From Rhodococcus sp. P-2 (GTDB taxonomy: Bacteria > Actinomycetota > Actinomycetes > Mycobacteriales > Mycobacteriaceae): 64,000 nt of DNA. The position numbers were made by a program, and so were the translations under genes. Positions 28,196 through 39,900 of the stretch are shown here, piece after piece. Where the stretch lies: assembly GCF_016598535.1 (NCBI RefSeq), contig NZ_CP066779.1, forward strand, positions 3,904,053-3,968,052, written 5' to 3'. The notes below the pieces were generated by a model. That model saw nothing but the letters and a program-made list of their open reading frames with translations. It made no database searches and was not told the DNA's origin. Each line of letters starts with the position of its first letter. The first letter of the stretch is position 1.

Positions 28196-28599
28196 GTCGT
28201 GCTCCTATCGGACTCGCGAGCGGCGAGCTGCGCAAGGTAGTCGTTGTATTCCAGCATTTGGCGGGCTTCAGGATCGTCGACGTCGAGGTTCACATCGTCG
28301 AACTCGGCCTGCGGGCGTTGCGGCAAGAGGTCGGCGGGAATCTCACGCGGCTCCGCGGCGGCTTCCTCGGCCTCGGCCTCTTCGGGGTCCACGTCTTCGA
28401 GCTGAACGAACTTGCGATACGCGTACACGACAAACGCCGCGAACAGCGGCCACTGGAACGCGTACCCGAGATTCTGTCCGGACCCTCCGACGGCTTCGAA
28501 GCGCTCCCACTGCCACCAGCCGAGCGCGAGGCAGCCGGCGGCTGACACGATGACCAGCAGAATCAGCGCAGGTCGGCGTTTCGTAGCGTTCTTGGACAC
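28192..28599 (-). CDS. Small membrane protein, LprD-like
   Basis: The product is 135 residues. Two hydrophobic segments (ALILLVIVSAAGCLALGWW and FQWPLFAAFVVYAY) precede an acidic cytoplasmic tail rich in Glu and Asp. Position next to the DUF3817 gene matches Rv1343c (lprD). The AAGC lacks the usual lipobox Leu at -3, so acylation is doubtful, and two membrane helices are more likely. I chose GTG 28599; the ORF extends 17 codons further upstream without support. Confidence 0.7.
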   Translation of the reverse strand: MSKNATKRRPALILLVIVSAAGCLALGWWQWERFEAVGGSGQNLGYAFQWPLFAAFVVYAYRKFVQLEDVDPEEAEAEEAAAEPREIPADLLPQRPQAEFDDVNLDVDDPEARQMLEYNDYLAQLAARESDRSTT

Positions 28600-28653
28600 A
28601 CTAAGACGGTACCTGAGAGCTATAGTGCCTCGCCCTGCGATCTCCGACACGGT

Positions 28654-28773
28654 GTCGTAGAGGCCGTGCCACGGCGTGTCGTAGAGGCCGTGCCACGGCG
28701 TGTCGTAGAGGCCGTGCCACGGCGTGTCGTAGAGGCCGTGCCACGGCGTGTCGTAGGAGCCGTGCCACGGCGT
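28654..28773. repeat. Five tandem copies of a 24-bp repeat
   Basis: The unit is GTCGTAGAGGCC followed by GTGCCACGGCGT. Copies begin at 28654, 28678, 28702, 28726 and 28750; the first four are identical, the fifth has AGGAG instead of AGAGG, and a decayed start of a sixth follows. Each unit contains the palindrome GCCGTGCCACGGC, and CGACACGGTGTCG precedes the array. It lies between the divergent LprD-like and racemase genes. The +1 frame reads as an 8-residue repeat, but I consider it noncoding. Confidence 0.93.
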
Positions 28774-28892
28774 GTCGAAGAAGCTGCATGTGCGCTACGC
28801 CCATCCTCGACCGCACCGTCGGGCATTGAACACATTCTCCCGGCTGAACTGCATCGATAACCTCGGGCGTATCCGACAACAGGGGAGCGTTC

Positions 28893-29612
28893 ATGCACAT
28901 CAGAGTGATTCGTCCGGTCATCGACACCACACTCACGCCTGCTGTGACAGCCGAGGTGGAGCACTGGGCAGCGCCCGGTACGAGGGTCGACGTCGTTTCG
29001 CTGCGTTCCGGAACGGAGAGCATCGAGAGTGAGTACGACGAGGCGCTGGCCGGCCCCGGGATCGTGCAGAGGGTAGAAGAGGCGGCCGCTGACGGCGTCG
29101 ACGGTGTATTCATCACGTGTTTCGCCGATCCCGGAGTGCATGCCGCCCGAGAGATCATCGACGCACCGGTGGTCGGCGGCTTCGAGCCGTCCTTCCTGAC
29201 GGCGGTGAGTCTGGGCGATCGGGTCGGCGTCGTGACCATCCTGCCCAATGTCGTGCCGATGCTTCGATCGCTCACTCGGCGATACGGGCTGGACAATCGG
29301 CTGGGCAGTATTCGTGTCGTGGACATGCCGGTGCTCGGACTCACCGATCGGGAGGTTCTGATCGATCGACTGGCCGATCAGGCGTCTGCGGCCGTGGAGA
29401 ACGGGGAGGCGGACTCCATTGTTCTCGGTTGTACCGGCATGCTCGGTGTGACCGGCGCAGTCCGAGACAGGCTGCATGACACAGGGATTCATGTTCCAGT
29501 TGTGGATCCGACGGCAGCCGCGATCACGTGGTTGGAGAGCTCGGTCCGTCTGGGGCTGACGCCGAGTCGGACGACGTACATGACTCCACCGGTCAAGGAT
29601 CGAAAGCGCTGA
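28893..29612 (+). CDS. Asp/Glu/hydantoin racemase family protein
   Basis: The product is 239 residues. Two conserved Cys sit in GVFITCFADPGVHAAR (about residue 76) and VLGCTGMLGV (about 181), the pair used in cofactor-independent two-base racemisation. The overall pattern (IRVIRPVIDTTLTP, GGFEPSFLTAVSLGDRVGVV) is closest to hydantoin racemase HyuE. It could act on hydantoins, allantoin or amino acids; there is no hydantoinase gene nearby. ATG 28893 follows AGGGGAGC. Confidence 0.82.
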   Translation: MHIRVIRPVIDTTLTPAVTAEVEHWAAPGTRVDVVSLRSGTESIESEYDEALAGPGIVQRVEEAAADGVDGVFITCFADPGVHAAREIIDAPVVGGFEPSFLTAVSLGDRVGVVTILPNVVPMLRSLTRRYGLDNRLGSIRVVDMPVLGLTDREVLIDRLADQASAAVENGEADSIVLGCTGMLGVTGAVRDRLHDTGIHVPVVDPTAAAITWLESSVRLGLTPSRTTYMTPPVKDRKR

Positions 29613-29631
29613 ACGTGATCAAGAACTGAAA

Positions 29632-29660
29632 AGCCCCGCCGGATCAGATCCGGCGGGGCT
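29632..29660. terminator. Bidirectional terminator
   Basis: AGCCCCGCCGGATC and GATCCGGCGGGGCT form 14-bp arms around a single base. The element lies between the racemase gene and the convergent tRNA-Leu, with a T-rich stretch after it on the + strand. Confidence 0.85.
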
Positions 29661-29668
29661 CTTCGTTG

Positions 29669-29750
<82 letters not shown>

Positions 29751-29823
29751 GCGGAATTCAAAGGATACGCGAGTGGAATCGCTCGCGGGAACACCACCCT
29801 GGTCGGGATGTGCCCGCCTGCTC

Positions 29824-30540
29824 TCAGGCCGATTCGGCGAGCGGATCCGCTGCCGGCGAGGTGGTGGTTTTCTTCGATCGGCGCGGTTGTTCAGCGGTGC
29901 GTTGATACCGCCACGCAGCGTGGGTGAGTGTCCGAACATCGACGTCGAGGTGTTCCGACACCGCAACAAGCAATTCGGTTGCGTCGGTGCTCGACAACAA
30001 TTCCTCGCTGCTGCTCGCCTCGGTGGCGAACCGTGCAAGCAGATCTTTCGAGGCTGCCGACAACTTCCCGGACAAGAACACCAGCGTCTCGAAGGTCCTG
30101 GGGCCGAGGCCCGGAACGGAGACGACTGCCGAGCGGAGGCTTTCGGTGTCCTCGACGTCGGCACTGGACCGGCAACCGGCGTCGACGAGCGCCTTGGCTG
30201 CGCGAGCTACACCTTCGGCTTTGGTGGAGTAGTTGCCCGGCACGCGCTGGCGATTGCCGAGAACCGTTGCGAGTTCGTCGCCACGGTCGGTGAAGGCGGC
30301 GAGAGCGGACAGGTTGTCGAGATGTTCGCCGGCGGTTACCGAGCGGTGTGTGCGCCAACGGTCGACGACGGCGTGGACTCCGGTCTTCGGCGTTCCGTAG
30401 GCGGCGCGCGACGAGAAGATCGCGTCGAGAAGGGCGGCTTCGGACTCGCGCGGCCAACCCTGATTCCAATGCGGCCACGCCTCGCGCGGAAGTTCGGCGG
30501 CGATGAATTCGACCGCTCTGGCTACGTCTGTGTCTTTCAT
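29824..30540 (-). CDS. Helix-hairpin-helix, endonuclease III-like hypothetical protein
   Basis: The product is 238 residues. VVSVPGLGPRTFETLVFLSG (about 153-172) looks like a helix-hairpin-helix motif, and the upstream ESEAALLDAIFSSRAAYG resembles the first helices of HhH-GPD proteins. I cannot locate the catalytic Lys and Asp or Fe-S Cys of true DNA glycosylases. The ATG at 30540 has GGGGAGA in front; the longer frame to 30663 enters the fas upstream region. The C-terminal tail is basic and Ser/Thr-rich. Function unknown. Confidence 0.65.
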   Translation of the reverse strand: MKDTDVARAVEFIAAELPREAWPHWNQGWPRESEAALLDAIFSSRAAYGTPKTGVHAVVDRWRTHRSVTAGEHLDNLSALAAFTDRGDELATVLGNRQRVPGNYSTKAEGVARAAKALVDAGCRSSADVEDTESLRSAVVSVPGLGPRTFETLVFLSGKLSAASKDLLARFATEASSSEELLSSTDATELLVAVSEHLDVDVRTLTHAAWRYQRTAEQPRRSKKTTTSPAADPLAESA

Positions 30541-30959
30541 GATTTCTCCCCCCGAGAAGTTGTCCTGTGTGGACGCGCTGAACGTAGCGAGAGGGTCCGA
30601 CAGATTGTGGCCGCGAACGCACGGGATCGGTCGTCCGTCAAGGAGGTCACGAATTGGTAACAATAAATATGAGGGGTTCCTCAGGTTTCTGAAAATCCCG
30701 GTAACAGTCCCAGGCAGGGCGTTCGCGACCTACTCACGAGTCACTTTCTCGAAGTCTCGTGAGGAAAATCACGGCCCCGAAAGTCCAGATTTCCAGGGCG
30801 CCGACAAACGTGAGGAAATCCTCATGATTCTGTGTAAACCTTGTCTTGCACGAACGCCCTGACTCCGTCGATTCTCTCGACGAATTCGCGAGCACTTCAG
30901 CCGGGCAGCACACCGCAAATCCCACCTCGCCGCAGAGGTGACCAGGAGAGGACGTACGC
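30541..30959 (+). promoter_or_regulatory. fas upstream region with three TGAGG-type dyads
   Basis: This 419-bp gene-free region separates the HhH protein from fas. Three dyads share a TGAGG half: TGAGGGGTTCCTCA (30671-30684), CGTGAGGAAAATCACG (30758-30773) and TGAGGAAATCCTCA (30811-30824). In mycobacteria fas-acpS is controlled by the TetR-type activator FasR; these are candidate FasR or other lipid-regulator sites. The promoter hexamers are not clear. AGGAGAGG precedes the GTG start. Confidence 0.55.
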
Positions 30960-33900
30960 GTGACGATCGATGACACGACACCTACAGGAAACGGACGCGA
31001 CTCGAAGGGTGGGCGCCGTTTCGGCGTCGATGGGGGACAGTCCCGCACGACCAGTAAAGGTGCCCTCGTCGATTCGCTGAACAACGGCGTTTCCTACGCA
31101 ATCGCTTTCGGTGGTCAGGGCGCTCCCTGGCTCACCTCGCTCGAGGAGCTCAGCCGTGACAACGGCCTGGAGCCCGTTCTGACCGATCTGGTCAACGACG
31201 CAGCCGCACGCCTCACGCCCGTTGCACAGGATCTTCTCGTGGTTCGCCCGGTCGGGTTCGATCCGATCGCGTGGATGCTCGAAGCCGAGATCGTCGACGA
31301 AGAAGAAGGCGAGAAGTCGGCGGGTCCGTCCGCTGCAGCGCTCACCGCAGCTCCGGTGTCACTCCCCGGCGTCTTCCTCACGCAGCTTGCGGCGTTGCGT
31401 GCACTCTCCGCTCAGGGTCTGGATGTAGCCGGTAACCCGCCAGCCGCCGTCATCGGCCACTCGCAGGGTCTTCTGGCCACGGCTGCCGTAGCCGCGCAGG
31501 GCAACGACGACGGTGAGCTCCTCGCCGTCGCGCAGCTCGTCGGCGCCGCTGCCAGCCTCGTCGGCCGTCGCCGTGGCGTCATCGCCGGCGCCTCCGCGAA
31601 GCCGATGGTTGCGGTTTCGGGCGTCGATCCCGAGCGTCTCGCTGCCATCGTCGCCGAGCTTGCCGAGGGTGTGGCGCCCGAGCGCGCGGCTGTCCTCGCT
31701 ATTCGCAACGGCCGTCGCCGCGTCGTCCTTGCCGGGCCGCCCGCTCAGCTGGCACGCGTGCAAGAACGCTGCGAGCAGATCGAAGCCGAAGAAGCCCGTG
31801 AGCGTGAGGGCAAGAAGCGTGGCGGTTCCGTCTTCGCTCCGTCCTTCGATCCGCTCGACACCGAAATCGGCTTCCACCACCCCGCATTGGCCGAGGCCGT
31901 CGAACTTGTCGGCAGCTGGGCAACCCGTTGCGGTCTCGACGCGGACCGTGCGCGTGAACTTGCGCAGGGTGTCCTCGTCGATCCGGTCGACTGGGTCGAG
32001 GCTGTCGACGGCGCAATCTCCGCCGGCGCCAAGTGGATTCTCGATCTCGGACCCAGCGATCAGCTGACCCGTATGACGTCCTCTTCGCTGCGTGGACAGG
32101 GCATCGGCATCATTGCCGCCGCCACCCGTGGTGGACACCGCAATCTGCTCACTCCCGGCGCTGCGCCCGAGGTCTCACGTTCGTGGTCCGAGTTCGCGCC
32201 GAAGCCCGTTGCGCTTCCCGGCGGCCGCATCGGCGTCGAGACCGCGTTCACGAAGCTGACCGGTCGTTCGCCCATCCTGCTCGCAGGCATGACGCCGACG
32301 ACGGTCGACGCCAAGATCGTCGCCGCGGCAGCCAATGCCGGTCACTGGGCCGAGCTTGCCGGTGGTGGACAGGTCACCGAGGAGATCTTCGAAGACCGTG
32401 TCGCAGAGCTGAAGATGCTGCTCGAGCCGGGCCGCGCGGTCCAGTTCAACTCCTTGTTCCTCGACCCGTACCTGTGGAAGCTGCAGCTCGGTGGCAAGCG
32501 TCTGGTGCAGCGTGCCCGTACTGCCGGTGCTCCCATCGACGGCGTCATCGTCACCGCCGGTATCCCGGAACTCGAAGAGGCCGTTGCCCTCATCGACGAG
32601 CTGTCCGAGATCGGGATCACCAACATCGCGTTCAAGCCCGGCACCGTGGCGCAGATCCGTTCCGTGATCCGTATCGCCAACGAGGTTCCGAACTTCCCGG
32701 TCATCGTCCACATCGAAGGTGGCCGCGCCGGTGGACACCACTCGTGGGAAGACCTCGACGACCTGCTCCTCGACACGTACGCCGAGCTGCGTACACGTCC
32801 GAACCTGGTCATCTGCGTCGGCGGTGGCATCGGAACACCGGAGCGCGCAGCCGATTACCTGACCGGCCGCTGGTCTGCCGCGGCCGGTTTCCCGGCCATG
32901 CCCGTCGACGGCATCCTGGTCGGCACCGCAGCCATGGCGACTCTCGAGGCCACCACCTCTCCCGAGGTCAAGCAGCTTCTCGTCGACACACCCGGTACGC
33001 CGGACTGGGTCGGTGCCGGTACCGCTGAAGGTGGAATGGCCTCGGGCCGTAGCCAGCTCGGTGCCGACATCCACGAAATCGACAACGCGGCTTCGCGTAC
33101 CGGACGCCTCCTCGACGAGGTTGCCGGTGATTCCGAGGCAGTGGCCGAGCGCCGCGAGGAGATCATCGCCGCCCTCGACGTCACCGCCAAGCCGTACTTC
33201 GGCGACGTCGAGACCATGACGTACGCGCAGTGGCTGCGTCGCTACCTCGAGCTGACCGTCGGCATCGACGCCGCGAAGGAATTCGACTGCGGCGCAGATC
33301 TTCAGGACGCCATCGTCGAGGCGACCTCGAGCCCGTGGCTCGACATCACCTGGCGTGCTCGCTTCGGTGAGATGCTCCAGCGCACCGAGGCGCGTCTGCA
33401 CCCGGTCGACCGCGGCCCGATTCCCACGCTGTTCGGCGACGCCGAGACTCTCGAGCGCCCCGAGGCTGCGATCTGCGCACTGCAGGCGTCGTACCCGGAC
33501 TACTCGACGACCGTTCTGCATCCCGCAGACGTCTCGTTCTTCATCTCGCTGTGCAAGACGCCGGGCAAGCCGGTCAACTTCGTTCCCGTCGTCGACGGTG
33601 ACGTGCGTCGTTGGTGGCGCAGCGACTCCCTGTGGCAGGCTCACGATCCCCGCTACACCGCCGATCAGGTTTGCGTCATCCCCGGCACCGTTGCCGTCGC
33701 AGGCATCACCCGTGTCGACGAGCCGGTCGGTGACCTGCTCGATCGCTTCGAGAAGGCCACCTACGACGAATTGGTCGCTGCCGGAACCACTCCGATTGCA
33801 CTCGCGAGCCGTCGCCACCAGGATTCCGCACCCGGACTTCTCGACGCCGTCCTCTCGGCTCCCGACCTCCAATGGGCCGGCCGCCTGACCCAGAACCCCG

Positions 33901-36900
33901 TCCGCCGTCTCGGCGACCTCGACGAGTGGAGTGCAGAGTCTGCCGACAAGGCAGTTCACGGCACCACCGGTTCCAGTCTGACCGTCGTCGATTCCTCGCA
34001 CGTGCTGCTTTCGGTTCCGTTGGTGGCAGACAAGTCCGTCGACATCACGATCACGATCCCCGAGTCCGTCGTCGACGGCGGCGCTCCGGTCGTCACCGAG
34101 GCAGACGCCGAAGGTGCGATGTCCGCGCTGCTGGCAGTTGCTGCCGGACAGGAACTTCCGGCAGTCAAGAACGGCAAGGCCCGCCTCAACGTCGCGTGGG
34201 TTCCCGATCGAATCGCCGATCACGCCGGTGTCACAGGTTCCGGCCTGCCCGCCACGCTCAGTGTCAGCGGCAAGGCTGTTCCGGACGTCGTCGTCGGAGC
34301 ATGCTGGCCCGCCGTCTTCGCGGTCCTCGGCGCAGCCAAGCTCGACAGTCTTTCCGTCATCGAAGGCATGCTCGACCTGGTCCACCTCGACCACACCGTC
34401 GACTTCGTCGGTGAGCTGCCGTCCGAGACAAGCATTCTCGTCGTCAACGCCGAGGTCGCCTCGGTTCTCGACACCGACCTCGGTCGCGTCGTCGAGGTCA
34501 AGGTCGAGGTCGGTGCCATGCTCGGCGAGGGCCTCGACGCCCCCGCAGTCGTCACCATGACCGAGCGTTTCGCGATCCGCGGACGCACCGGCGCAGGCGA
34601 ACTCGCCGACCCGGCTCGCGCCGGTGGATCGATCAGCGACGCGGCTGTCGACACCTCGCGTCGTCGTCGCCGTGACGCGAAGATCCTCGCGCCGGTCAGC
34701 ATGGGCGCCTTCGCTCAGGTTTCCGGTGACCACAACCCGATTCACACCTCCGACAACGCCGCTCTGCTGGCCGGCCTCGGAACCCCGATCGTGCACGGCA
34801 TGTGGCTCTCCGCCGCAGCGCAGCAGGTTGTCACCGCAGTCGACCCGGCCGAGACCCGCGTCCCGCCGCGCCGCCTGACCGCCTGGACCGCCCGCTTCCT
34901 CGGGATGGTTCGCCCCGGCGCCGAGATCGACGTCCGCGTCGATCGTGTCGGTATCGACCAGGGTGCCGAAATCGTCGAGGTCGGCTGCCGCATCGACGGT
35001 GAACTGGTCATGGTTGCCACCGGCCGCACCGCTGCGCCGAAGACCGTCTACGCCTTCCCCGGCCAGGGCATCCAGCGCCCGGGCATGGGCCTCGACGCTC
35101 GGGCTCGCTCCAAGGCCGCCCGCGACGTCTGGGAGCGCGCGGACAAGCACACCCGCAAGGCACTCGGATTCTCGATTCTCGCTGTCGTGCGCGACAACCC
35201 GGTGACCGTCAAGGCCCGTGGTGTCGAGCACAGGCATCCCGACGGTGTCCTGCACCTGACGCAGTTCACCCAGGTGGCCATGGCCGTTCTCGGTGTTGCC
35301 CAGGTTGCCGAGCTGCGCGAGTCCGGAACCTTCATCGAAGATTCCCTTCTGGCCGGTCACTCGGTTGGTGAGTACAACGCACTCGCTGCCGTCGCCGAGG
35401 TCTTCCCGCTCGAAGCACTTCTCGAGGTCGTCTTCCAGCGTGGCTCTGCGATGCACCAGCTCGTTCCCCGCGACGAAGCCGGACGCTCCGACTACCGCAT
35501 GGCCGCTATTCGCCCGTCGCAGATCGGTGTTTCCGACGACGACGTGCAGGACTTCGTCGCCGGTGTGGCCGAGGCTTCCGGAGAGTTCCTCGAAATCGTC
35601 AACCTGAACCTGCGCGGCAGCCAGTACGCCATTGCCGGTTCGGTAGCCGGTCTCGACGCTCTCGAGGTCGAAATTGACCGTCGTCGAGCAGAATTCGGTG
35701 GCAAGCGGGCATACATCCAGGTCCCCGGCATCGACGTGCCGTTCCACTCCACGGTCCTTCGCGGCGGTGTGGCGGACTTCCGCGTGTGCCTGCAGGACTT
35801 GCTCCCGCACGACATCGACCCGGACATCCTGATCGGCCGCTACATCCCGAACCTGGTTCCGAAGCCGTTCTCACTGCGTCGCGACTTCGTTCAGGAAATC
35901 GCCGACCTGGTGCCGTCCGAGCCGCTGCTGGAAGTCCTCGCAGACTTCGACAGCTATGCAACGCGCACTCACGAGTTGTCCCGCATCATCCTGATCGAGC
36001 TGCTGGCTTGGCAGTTCGCCAGCCCGGTCCGTTGGATCGAGACGCAGGACTTGCTCTTCAGCGACGAGTCCGAAGGTGGACTCGGAGTCGAGCGCTTCGT
36101 CGAGATCGGCCTCGGCGCTGCCCCGACCGTGGCGAACCTCGCGTCGCAGACCCTCAAGCTGCCGGGTCGCTTCGGCTACCCGGTCGAGGTTCTCAACGTC
36201 GAACGCGAAGCCGCGATCGTCTACGGCACCGACGTCGACCCCGCTGTCGATGACGACGACGAGATCGAAGCCCCTGCCGCGCAGGCCGCGCCGACCGCCG
36301 CAGCCGCTGCTCCGGTTGCCGCTGCCGCTCCCGCTGCACCCTCGGGCGGACCGCGTCCGGATGACCTCACCTTCAAGGCACCGGATGCCACGAAGGTCCT
36401 GATCAGCCTGTGGACCAAGCTCCGTCCCGATCAGGTCGGCCCCGCCGACACGATCGAGGCACTGTGCGACGGCGTCTCCTCGCGTCGTAACCAGCTTCTG
36501 GTCGACCTCGGCTCCGAGCTGTCCCTCGGCGCCATCGACGGTGCCGCGGATGCCGACATGGGCTCCTTGGGAGCAACCGTCGACAAGCTCGCCCGTACGT
36601 ACAAGCCGTTCGGACCGGTGCTCTCCGATTCGATCAACGATCACCTGCGCAAGGTCTTCGGCCCCTCGGGCAAGCGTCCCGGCTACATCGCCGACCGCGT
36701 CAAGAAGGTCTGGGAACTGGGCGACGGCTGGGCACACCACGTCACCGCAGCAGTGGCTCTCGGCACCCGCGACGGCGCCAGCATCCGCGGCGGCGACCTC
36801 GGTGGCCTGAGCTCCGGCGCACTGGCCGACGCTGCAGCAGTGGACGCAGTCATCGACAGCGCAGTTGCCTCGGTCGGCTCTGCTCGCGGAGTCAGCGTCT

Positions 36901-39900
36901 CGCTGCCGGCCACCGGTGGCGGAAGCGGCGGAACCGTCGACGCAGCCGCTCTGGGCGAGTTCACCGAGAACATCACGGGCCGCAACGGCGTTCTGGCCTC
37001 GGCCGCCCGCCTGGTGCTCGAGCAGCTCGGACTGAACGAAGAAGCAGCAGTCGCGACGGTCGAGGACACCGAACTGGTCGACCTGGTCTCGGCTGAACTC
37101 GGCTCCGACTGGCCGCGTCTGGTTGCTCCGGCATTCGACGCGCAGAAGGCGGTCCTGCTCGACGACCGTTGGGCAAGTGCGCGTGAGGATCTCGCTCGCA
37201 TCTGGATCCGGTCGAGCGAAGCGAGGGGTGGTGTCTCAGGTGACACCGCGTTGTCGGTCGAGAACTTCATCGGTGCCGGTTCCACTGTCGCCGCACAGGC
37301 GAAGTGGTGGGCCACCCGCGCGACCGACGAAGGCCGCACGGCGCTCGCCGAGGTCTACACCCGCATCGCTGATGCGGCTGCGGCGGCAGAATCCGACGCA
37401 CCTGAGTGGGCAGGCGAGGTCGCAGTAGTGACCGGCGCCAGCAAGGGCTCCATCGCGGCAGCGGTCACGGGCAAGCTCCTTGCCGGTGGCGCAACGGTAT
37501 TCGTGACCACCTCGCGACTCGACGGTCAGCGCCTCGGCTTCTACCGCGACCTGTACCGCGAGAACGCTCGCGCCGGTGCAGCCCTCTGGGTGGTTCCCGC
37601 GAACATGGCGTCGTACACCGACGTCGACGCACTGATCGACTGGATCGGCAACGAGGCCACCGAGAACGCAGGTGGCGCAAAGAAGCTCATCAAGCCGGCC
37701 ATGACGCCGACGATGCTCTTCCCGTTCGCAGCTCCCCGTGTCGGCGGTGAACTCTCCGACGCCGGCGCTCGCGCCGAAATGGAAATGCGCGTGCTGCTCT
37801 GGTCGGTGGAGCGTCTCATCGGCGGTCTGTCGAAGATCGGTTACGACAGCGACGTCGACACCCACCTGCACGTAGTGCTGCCCGGTTCGCCGAACCGCGG
37901 AACGTTCGGCGGCGACGGTGCTTACGGTGAGGCCAAGGCTTCGCTGATCGCCGTGGTCAACCGTTGGAAGGCCGAGCGCAACTGGGCCGAGCGGGTGACG
38001 TTGGCACACGCGGTCATCGGTTGGGTTCGCGGAACCGGTCTCATGGGTCACAACGATCCGATCGTCGACGCAGTCGAAGCTGCGGGCGTCCGCACCTGGT
38101 CCACCCAGGAGATGGCCACCCAACTGCTGAAGACGGCAACCCGCGAATCGCGACGCGCCGCTGCAGAGGCTCCGCTCGAGGTCGACCTGACCGGCGGACT
38201 GTCCGAGGCCAACCTGGATCTGGGTGCTTTGGCCAAGGAAGCTGCCGAGGTGGCCGAGATCGCCGAAGCCGTTGACGAAGCCGTCGACGAGTCCAGCATC
38301 CTGGCGTTGCCGGCACCGGCTCGTCTCGACGACTCGGTCAAGGCTCCGAGCTGGCCCGAACTGGACGTCACTCCCGCGGACCTCGTGGTCATCGTGGGTG
38401 CCGGAGAGCTCGGACCCTACGGTTCCTCACGTACCCGCTTCGAGATGGAGGTCGACGAGCAGCTCTCTGCCGCAGGCGTTCTCGAATTGGCGTGGAACAC
38501 CGGACTCATCGTCTGGGAGAACGATCCCAAGCCGGGTTGGTACGACGTCGAATCCGGCGACCTGGTACCCGAGGCGGAAATCGCGGACAAGTACCACGAT
38601 GCAGTCGTCGAGCGTTGCGGCATCCGTCGTTACGTCGACGAGGGCGCGATGATCGACAACACCGCTCCGCTGCTCACCTCGGTGTTCCTGGACAAGGATC
38701 TGAGCTTCGTGGTCGGCAGTGAGGCAGAGGCGCAGGCCTTCGTCGAATCCGATCCGGAGAACACGACGGCCACGGTTTCCGCCGAGTCCGGCGACTGGAC
38801 GGTCACTCGCCGCGCAGGCACCGAGATCCGCGTCCCGCGCAAGATGAAGCTGACTCGTAGTGTCGGCGGCCAGATCCCGACCAACTTCGACGTCACCAAG
38901 TGGGGCATCCCCGCCGACATGGCGGATTCGGTCGACCGCGTCGGACTCTGGAACATCGTCGCAACGGTGGACGCCTTCCTTACCGGCGGCTTCACTCCGA
39001 GCGAACTGCTCCGTTGGGTACACCCGAGCCTGGTCGCCAACACGCAGGGCACCGGCATGGGCGGCATGACCTCCATGAGGAGCCTGTACATCGACACGCT
39101 GCTCGGCGAGAACCGTCCGAACGACATCCTGCAGGAAGCGCTGCCGAACGTCATTGCAGCGCACGTCGTTCAGTCGTACGTCGGCGGTTACGGCGCGATG
39201 GTTCACCCCGTCGCAGCCTGCGCCACGGCAGCAGTATCCGTCGAAGAAGGCGTCGACAAGATCCGACTCGGCAAGGCGCAGTTGGTTGTTGCCGGCGGGT
39301 TCGACGATCTGAGCACGGAAGGCATCATCGGCTTCGGTGACATGTCGGCCACTGCCAAGACCGAGGACATGCACGCCAAGGGCATCGAGGATCGCCGCTT
39401 CTCGCGGGCCAACGATCGTCGCCGCGGCGGCTTCGTCGAGTCGGCCGGTGGCGGAACGATTCTCCTCGCTCGTGGTGACCTGGCGCTCGAGATGGGTCTG
39501 CCCGTCCTCGGTGTGGTCGCCTGGGCCGGATCGTTCGCCGACGGTGTCCACACCTCGATCCCGGCACCGGGACTCGGAGCACTGGGCGCCGGACGCGGGG
39601 GAGCGGATTCGCAGCTCGCACTCTCGCTCAACGCTCTCGGCGTGAGCGCCGACGACATCGCCGTGATCTCCAAGCACGACACCTCCACGGCCGCCAACGA
39701 TCCCAACGAGGCAGAGCTGCACGAGCGCCTCGCCGGGGCATTGGGACGCAGTGAAGGTGCGCCGATGTTCGTGGTCTCGCAGAAGAGCCTGACCGGTCAC
39801 GCCAAGGGCGGTGCCGCAGCCTTCCAGTTGATCGGGCTCTGCCAGGTATTGAGCCAGGGCATCGTCCCGCCGAACCGCAGCCTCGACTGCGTCGACGACA

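Noticed and set aside
28654..28773. Possible CRISPR array.
   Set aside because: The 24-bp units are directly adjacent with no unique spacers, and no cas genes are present.
28666..28860. A short frame with 8-residue repeats (PRRVVEAV).
   Set aside because: It arises because the 24-bp tandem unit is a multiple of three. It lacks a ribosome-binding site and a family match.
32175..35810. A 1211-codon open frame antisense to fas.
   Set aside because: It is a GC-rich mirror frame of the fas coding sequence. It has no ribosome-binding site or family match, and fas is unmistakable on the other strand.
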